A DNA stretch of 64,000 nucleotides from JAEZDR01 sp039811185 (GTDB lineage Bacteria > Bacteroidota > Bacteroidia > Chitinophagales > Chitinophagaceae): the NCBI GenBank assembly GCA_039811185.1, contig JBDHYF010000011.1, positions 1 to 64,000 on the forward strand, read 5' to 3'. The first letter of the stretch is position 1. Every line of letters begins with the position of its first letter. Of the stretch, positions 61,193 to 64,000 are shown in pieces. Position numbers and translations under genes: made by a program. The notes under the pieces are model-generated. The model was not told the origin of the DNA, did no database searches, and saw only the letters and a program-made list of their open reading frames with translations.

Positions 61193-62119
61193 TTAAGGCT
61201 CGAGGAATTTAATGTTTCGCTCAATGCCTTTAAACTTCGAACGTTTTAAAGGCGACAACCGGAAAATTTTTTTAAAAGCTTCTTCGGTCAGGTTGGCCCA
61301 GTCGCGTGTAGAAAAATTCAGGATTTCCGCAACAGGCTCAAAGCCCTCTTCTCCGGTAGGTTTGCTAAACCGGTTCCAGGGGCACACATCCTGACAAATA
61401 TCGCATCCGAACATCCAGTTATCGAACTTGCCTTTTACCTCTTCCGGAATCATCAGGTCTTTAAGTTCTATTGTAAAATAAGAAATACATTGGCTGCCGT
61501 TAATCGTTTTATCCGGCATTATAGCTCCGGTAGGGCAGGCGTCGATGCAACGCGTACAAGAACCGCAATAATCCTTTACATTCGGATCATCATAACACAA
61601 TTCAAGATCCACAATCAGTGTGGCGATGAAAAAAAAAGATCCGGAATGGCGCGTTATCAGGTTTCCGTTTTTGCCTATCCAGCCCAGTCCGCTTTTGGTG
61701 GCCCAGCTTCGCTCCAAAACCGGAGCCGAATCTACAAATCCCCGGCCGTTCACTTCGCCAACGTGCTGATGAAGCTCAAATAAAAACGCCCGCAGCTTGG
61801 CCCGGATCACCTCATGATAATCCGATCCGTAAGCATACTTAGAAACTTTATAGCTGTCTTCGTTCTGCTTGGCTTCCGGGAAATAATTTTTTAAAAAAGT
61901 GATGACAGACTTCGCTCCGGGAACAAGCTTTTGAGGATCGGTTCGTAAATCGAAATGGTTTTCCATATATCCCATCTTCCCGTTGAAACCCTTGTGCAGC
62001 CACTGTTCCAGCCGGCGGGCATCCTCCTCCATAAAACCGGCTTTCGCTATGCCGCAATAGTCAAAACCCAGCCGCCTGGCGGTTTCTTTAACGAAGTAAC
62101 TATACTGCTCAGTCTTCAT
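61193..62119 (-). CDS. queG: Epoxyqueuosine reductase
   Basis: 308 residues. It carries out the last step of queuosine synthesis in tRNA, using cobalamin and two 4Fe-4S clusters. The cluster ligands are in CGSCTRCIDACPTGAI and CDICQDVCPWNRF. RLGFDYCGIAKAGF, YAYGSDYHEVI and LGWIGKNGNLI also match. It lacks the C-terminal HEAT-like extension of the longer enterobacterial proteins. Its start overlaps the hisS end by 11 bases, so it is cotranscribed with hisS. Confidence 0.93.
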   Translation of the reverse strand: MKTEQYSYFVKETARRLGFDYCGIAKAGFMEEDARRLEQWLHKGFNGKMGYMENHFDLRTDPQKLVPGAKSVITFLKNYFPEAKQNEDSYKVSKYAYGSDYHEVIRAKLRAFLFELHQHVGEVNGRGFVDSAPVLERSWATKSGLGWIGKNGNLITRHSGSFFFIATLIVDLELCYDDPNVKDYCGSCTRCIDACPTGAIMPDKTINGSQCISYFTIELKDLMIPEEVKGKFDNWMFGCDICQDVCPWNRFSKPTGEEGFEPVAEILNFSTRDWANLTEEAFKKIFRLSPLKRSKFKGIERNIKFLEP

Positions 62120-63494
62120 TTACAGGAAGGGATAAGTATTGCAATAGATTTTTGAAATCTACTTCTTCTTGTAGGCCGGTTTTTAAATTTTTTACAAGTG
62201 CAATTTGCTTGTTCAGTTCATTTTCACCAATAATCACAACGCGGCCGATTCCTTTTTTTTCAGCGTACTTAAACTGTTTATCCATTTTGGAAAATTCGTG
62301 AAAAAGCTCGCAGCAGATGTTTGTATTTCGGAGCTGCTGCATAAATTGGAAAGCGGTTTTGCTTTCTTCAGCACCCAAATTAAAAAATAGTACGCCCGAA
62401 GTGTTTGCAGACGCCGGAGGGAATAACTGTAGCTCTTCCATCACATCATAAATTCTGTCCACGCCAAAACTGATGCCCACGCCGGGCATATTGCTGAGGC
62501 CGAACAGCGCTGTTAAATTATCGTACCGTCCGCCGCCGCCAATGCTTCCCATTTTAACATCGCTTGCCTTCACTTCGTAGATGGTTCCGGTATAGTAGTT
62601 TAGCCCTCGCGCCAGCGTAAAATCGGCTACCACTTTTTCCGCTCCGGGAATGGAGGCGATGAGGTTTAACACGAGTTGCATTTCTTCAATTCCTTTGCGT
62701 CCCTGCTCCGTTCCGGCAAACATTGCCTGGAGCTGCTGAAGTTTTTCCTGGTTAGTTCCGGACAACAGTAGGTAGCGCTCGATTTGGATAATTTGTTCGG
62801 CCGATAAGCCCGATTCGGACAACTCGGCTTTTACCTTTTCGAGTCCTGTTTTATCAAGTTTATCGATGGCAACTGTAATGGCGGTAAGGCTTTCCGCTGC
62901 ACCGATAGACTCGGCAAGTCCCATTAATATTTTCCTGTTATTGATTTGGATGGTTACTTGTATTCCCAGCCGTTCGAACACCTGAAGATACATGCCGGCA
63001 AGTTCGGCGTCGTTCAGCAGGGAACTGCTTCCAACGATGTCGGCGTCGCACTGATAGAACTCGCGGTAGCGTCCGCGCTGTGGCCGGTCGGCCCGCCAAA
63101 CGGGTTGAATCTGATAGCGCTTAAACGGCATCACAAGTTTTGCATGGTTCATTGCAACAAAGCGCGCAAATGGAATGGTGAGGTCGTAACGGAGCGCCCG
63201 TTCCGTAATATTTTTTTCAATTTTACCTGCAAGTACATTTTCAAAACCGGCTCTTGCTGCGGCTTTTTTCTCCTCACGGTCAAGGCCGTTGTTCAGCACC
63301 TTAAAAATCAACTTGTCGCCTTCATCGCCATATTTTCCGGTAAGGGTATCAATGTTCTCCATTGCAGGCGTTTCAAGCGGAGCAAATCCATAGCACTCAA
63401 AAACCGACCGAATGGCATGGAGAATGTAATTTCTGTTGCGCACAATTTCTCCGGAAAAATCACGCGTTCCTTGTGGCAGTGCAGGCTTACTCAT
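62109..63494 (-). CDS. hisS: Histidine-tRNA ligase
   Basis: 461 residues, slightly longer than the usual 420-430. Class II synthetase motifs are present: ALPQGTRDFSGE at the start, motif 2 in REFYQCDADIVG, the histidine-binding ARGLNYYTGTIYEV and SIGGGGRYDNLTALFG, and motif 3 in GVGISFGVDRIYD. The anticodon-binding domain ends the chain. Its ATG overlaps the phosphatase stop codon by four bases and its end overlaps queG, forming a tight three-gene unit. Confidence 0.96.
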   Translation of the reverse strand: MSKPALPQGTRDFSGEIVRNRNYILHAIRSVFECYGFAPLETPAMENIDTLTGKYGDEGDKLIFKVLNNGLDREEKKAAARAGFENVLAGKIEKNITERALRYDLTIPFARFVAMNHAKLVMPFKRYQIQPVWRADRPQRGRYREFYQCDADIVGSSSLLNDAELAGMYLQVFERLGIQVTIQINNRKILMGLAESIGAAESLTAITVAIDKLDKTGLEKVKAELSESGLSAEQIIQIERYLLLSGTNQEKLQQLQAMFAGTEQGRKGIEEMQLVLNLIASIPGAEKVVADFTLARGLNYYTGTIYEVKASDVKMGSIGGGGRYDNLTALFGLSNMPGVGISFGVDRIYDVMEELQLFPPASANTSGVLFFNLGAEESKTAFQFMQQLRNTNICCELFHEFSKMDKQFKYAEKKGIGRVVIIGENELNKQIALVKNLKTGLQEEVDFKNLLQYLSLPVNED

Positions 63495-63970
63495 TTTGCA
63501 GATTGGTTTAGTTCTGATTTTAAATTATGTACTAAATTTTTACAGGCCTTATCTATCATATCAAATACTTTGGAATAACCATCGAGGTTGCCATACCACG
63601 GGTCAGGAATATCTTGGTTGCAGTTAGGCGTTACCAAATTCATTAAAAAATCAACCTTATGTTGGTTCCATTTCTCACCGGCAATTTTTCTCACGTTTCG
63701 ATAATTGCTTTCATCCATCACAAAAATTTTATCAAAGCGGTCGAAATCTTCGGCTACAAACTGGCGACATTGCTGCCGGGAAATGTCAACTCCGTTTTCA
63801 GCAGCAATTCGCTGCGAGTATTTGTGCGGCGCACATCCGGGCATGTGTGCGCTTGTTCCGGCGCTTTCTACCTCAATAGCGAATCCATTTTCGGCGGCCT
63901 GTTTGGCTAAAATGCCTTCTGCAAGCGGGCTGCGGCAAATATTTCCCAAACAAACCATTAAAATTTTCAT
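63491..63970 (-). CDS. Low-molecular-weight protein tyrosine phosphatase
   Basis: 159 residues. The catalytic loop is VCLGNICRSPLAEGIL (C-x5-R-S) and the general acid Asp is in DIPDPWYGNLDGY. The family dephosphorylates phosphotyrosine proteins or, in some bacteria, phosphoarginine; the target is unknown. It is first in a tight unit with hisS and queG. A perfect -7 element lies only 5 bases before its ATG. Confidence 0.93.
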   Translation of the reverse strand: MKILMVCLGNICRSPLAEGILAKQAAENGFAIEVESAGTSAHMPGCAPHKYSQRIAAENGVDISRQQCRQFVAEDFDRFDKIFVMDESNYRNVRKIAGEKWNQHKVDFLMNLVTPNCNQDIPDPWYGNLDGYSKVFDMIDKACKNLVHNLKSELNQSAK

Positions 63971-63975
63971 GTGGC

Positions 63976-63983
63976 AAAGTTAA
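63976..63983 (-). promoter_or_regulatory. -7 element TAACTTTG directly before the phosphatase-hisS-queG unit
   Basis: A perfect TAnnTTTG on the minus strand ending 5 bases before the ATG at 63970. The -33 region would lie at the window edge and cannot be judged fully. Confidence 0.55.
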
Positions 63984-64000
63984 AAGCACGTGGCTTACAA

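Noticed and set aside
1..64000. tRNA, rRNA, riboswitch, insertion sequence or prophage
   Set aside because: The gaps between genes are short; I found no tRNA cloverleaf arms, no transposase, integrase or phage genes and no recognisable riboswitch.

Overview
The window reads as chromosome of a Bacteroidota bacterium, most likely from the Chitinophagaceae or a close relative (inference from gene content; no 16S rRNA gene is present). Three things point this way. It carries the type IX secretion translocon protein SprA and proteins ending in T9SS sorting domains. It has lineage-typical families (DUF4251, HU-CCDC81, 7TMR-DISM kinases, RicT/PSP1). Many starts are preceded by the Bacteroidota -7 element TAnnTTTG rather than a Shine-Dalgarno site. 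I see no rRNA, tRNA, CRISPR array, insertion sequence or prophage.

Layout. 1-3.4 kb: two T9SS cargo genes with nearly identical tails, a broken alpha/beta hydrolase gene and two REP-like repeats. 3.4-7.3 kb: transaldolase, a polytopic membrane protein, a GT4 glycosyltransferase and ruvA. 7.3-14.5 kb: sprA. 14.6-18.0 kb: deoC, an aldehyde dehydrogenase, and a shortened dehydrogenase without a catalytic Cys (a probable split ALDH16). 18.0-27.1 kb: SPOR protein, M20 amidohydrolase, DUF2905, mazG, an NtrY-like kinase, holB and ricT. 27.3-32 kb: an outer-membrane barrel, a NagZ-type GH3/beta-lactamase fusion and a divergent class D beta-lactamase. 32-40 kb: aldo/keto reductase, pdxA, two small membrane proteins and a 1742-residue PKD protein with a gliding-type (type B) C-terminus. 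40.3-46.7 kb: a minus-strand group of TPR protein, outer-membrane barrel, HU-CCDC81 membrane protein and methyltransferase. 46.8-50.7 kb: DoxX, DUF4251 lipoprotein, dipeptide epimerase, nucleoside transporter and thioredoxin. 50.7-56.3 kb: a signalling cassette with a lone response regulator divergent from ThiF/E1-like enzyme, GNAT-like acyltransferase, 7TMR-DISM kinase and receiver-kinase hybrid. 56.3-64 kb: RNA-modification and translation genes (two pseudouridine synthases, rlmN, queG, hisS), an LTxxQ protein, a thiolase and a low-molecular-weight tyrosine phosphatase.

How genes may work together. SprA would export the sorting-domain proteins. DeoC feeds acetaldehyde to the dehydrogenase pair. 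The GH3/beta-lactamase fusion, the class D enzyme and the dipeptide epimerase all touch murein or its turnover products. The best candidate for an undescribed system is the MoeY-like ThiF + acyltransferase + two-component cassette at 50.7-56.3 kb. Other leads are the split ALDH16, a dispersed hairpin family with a bulged C, and a set of -7 elements only 3-9 bases from start codons, suggesting leaderless mRNAs.
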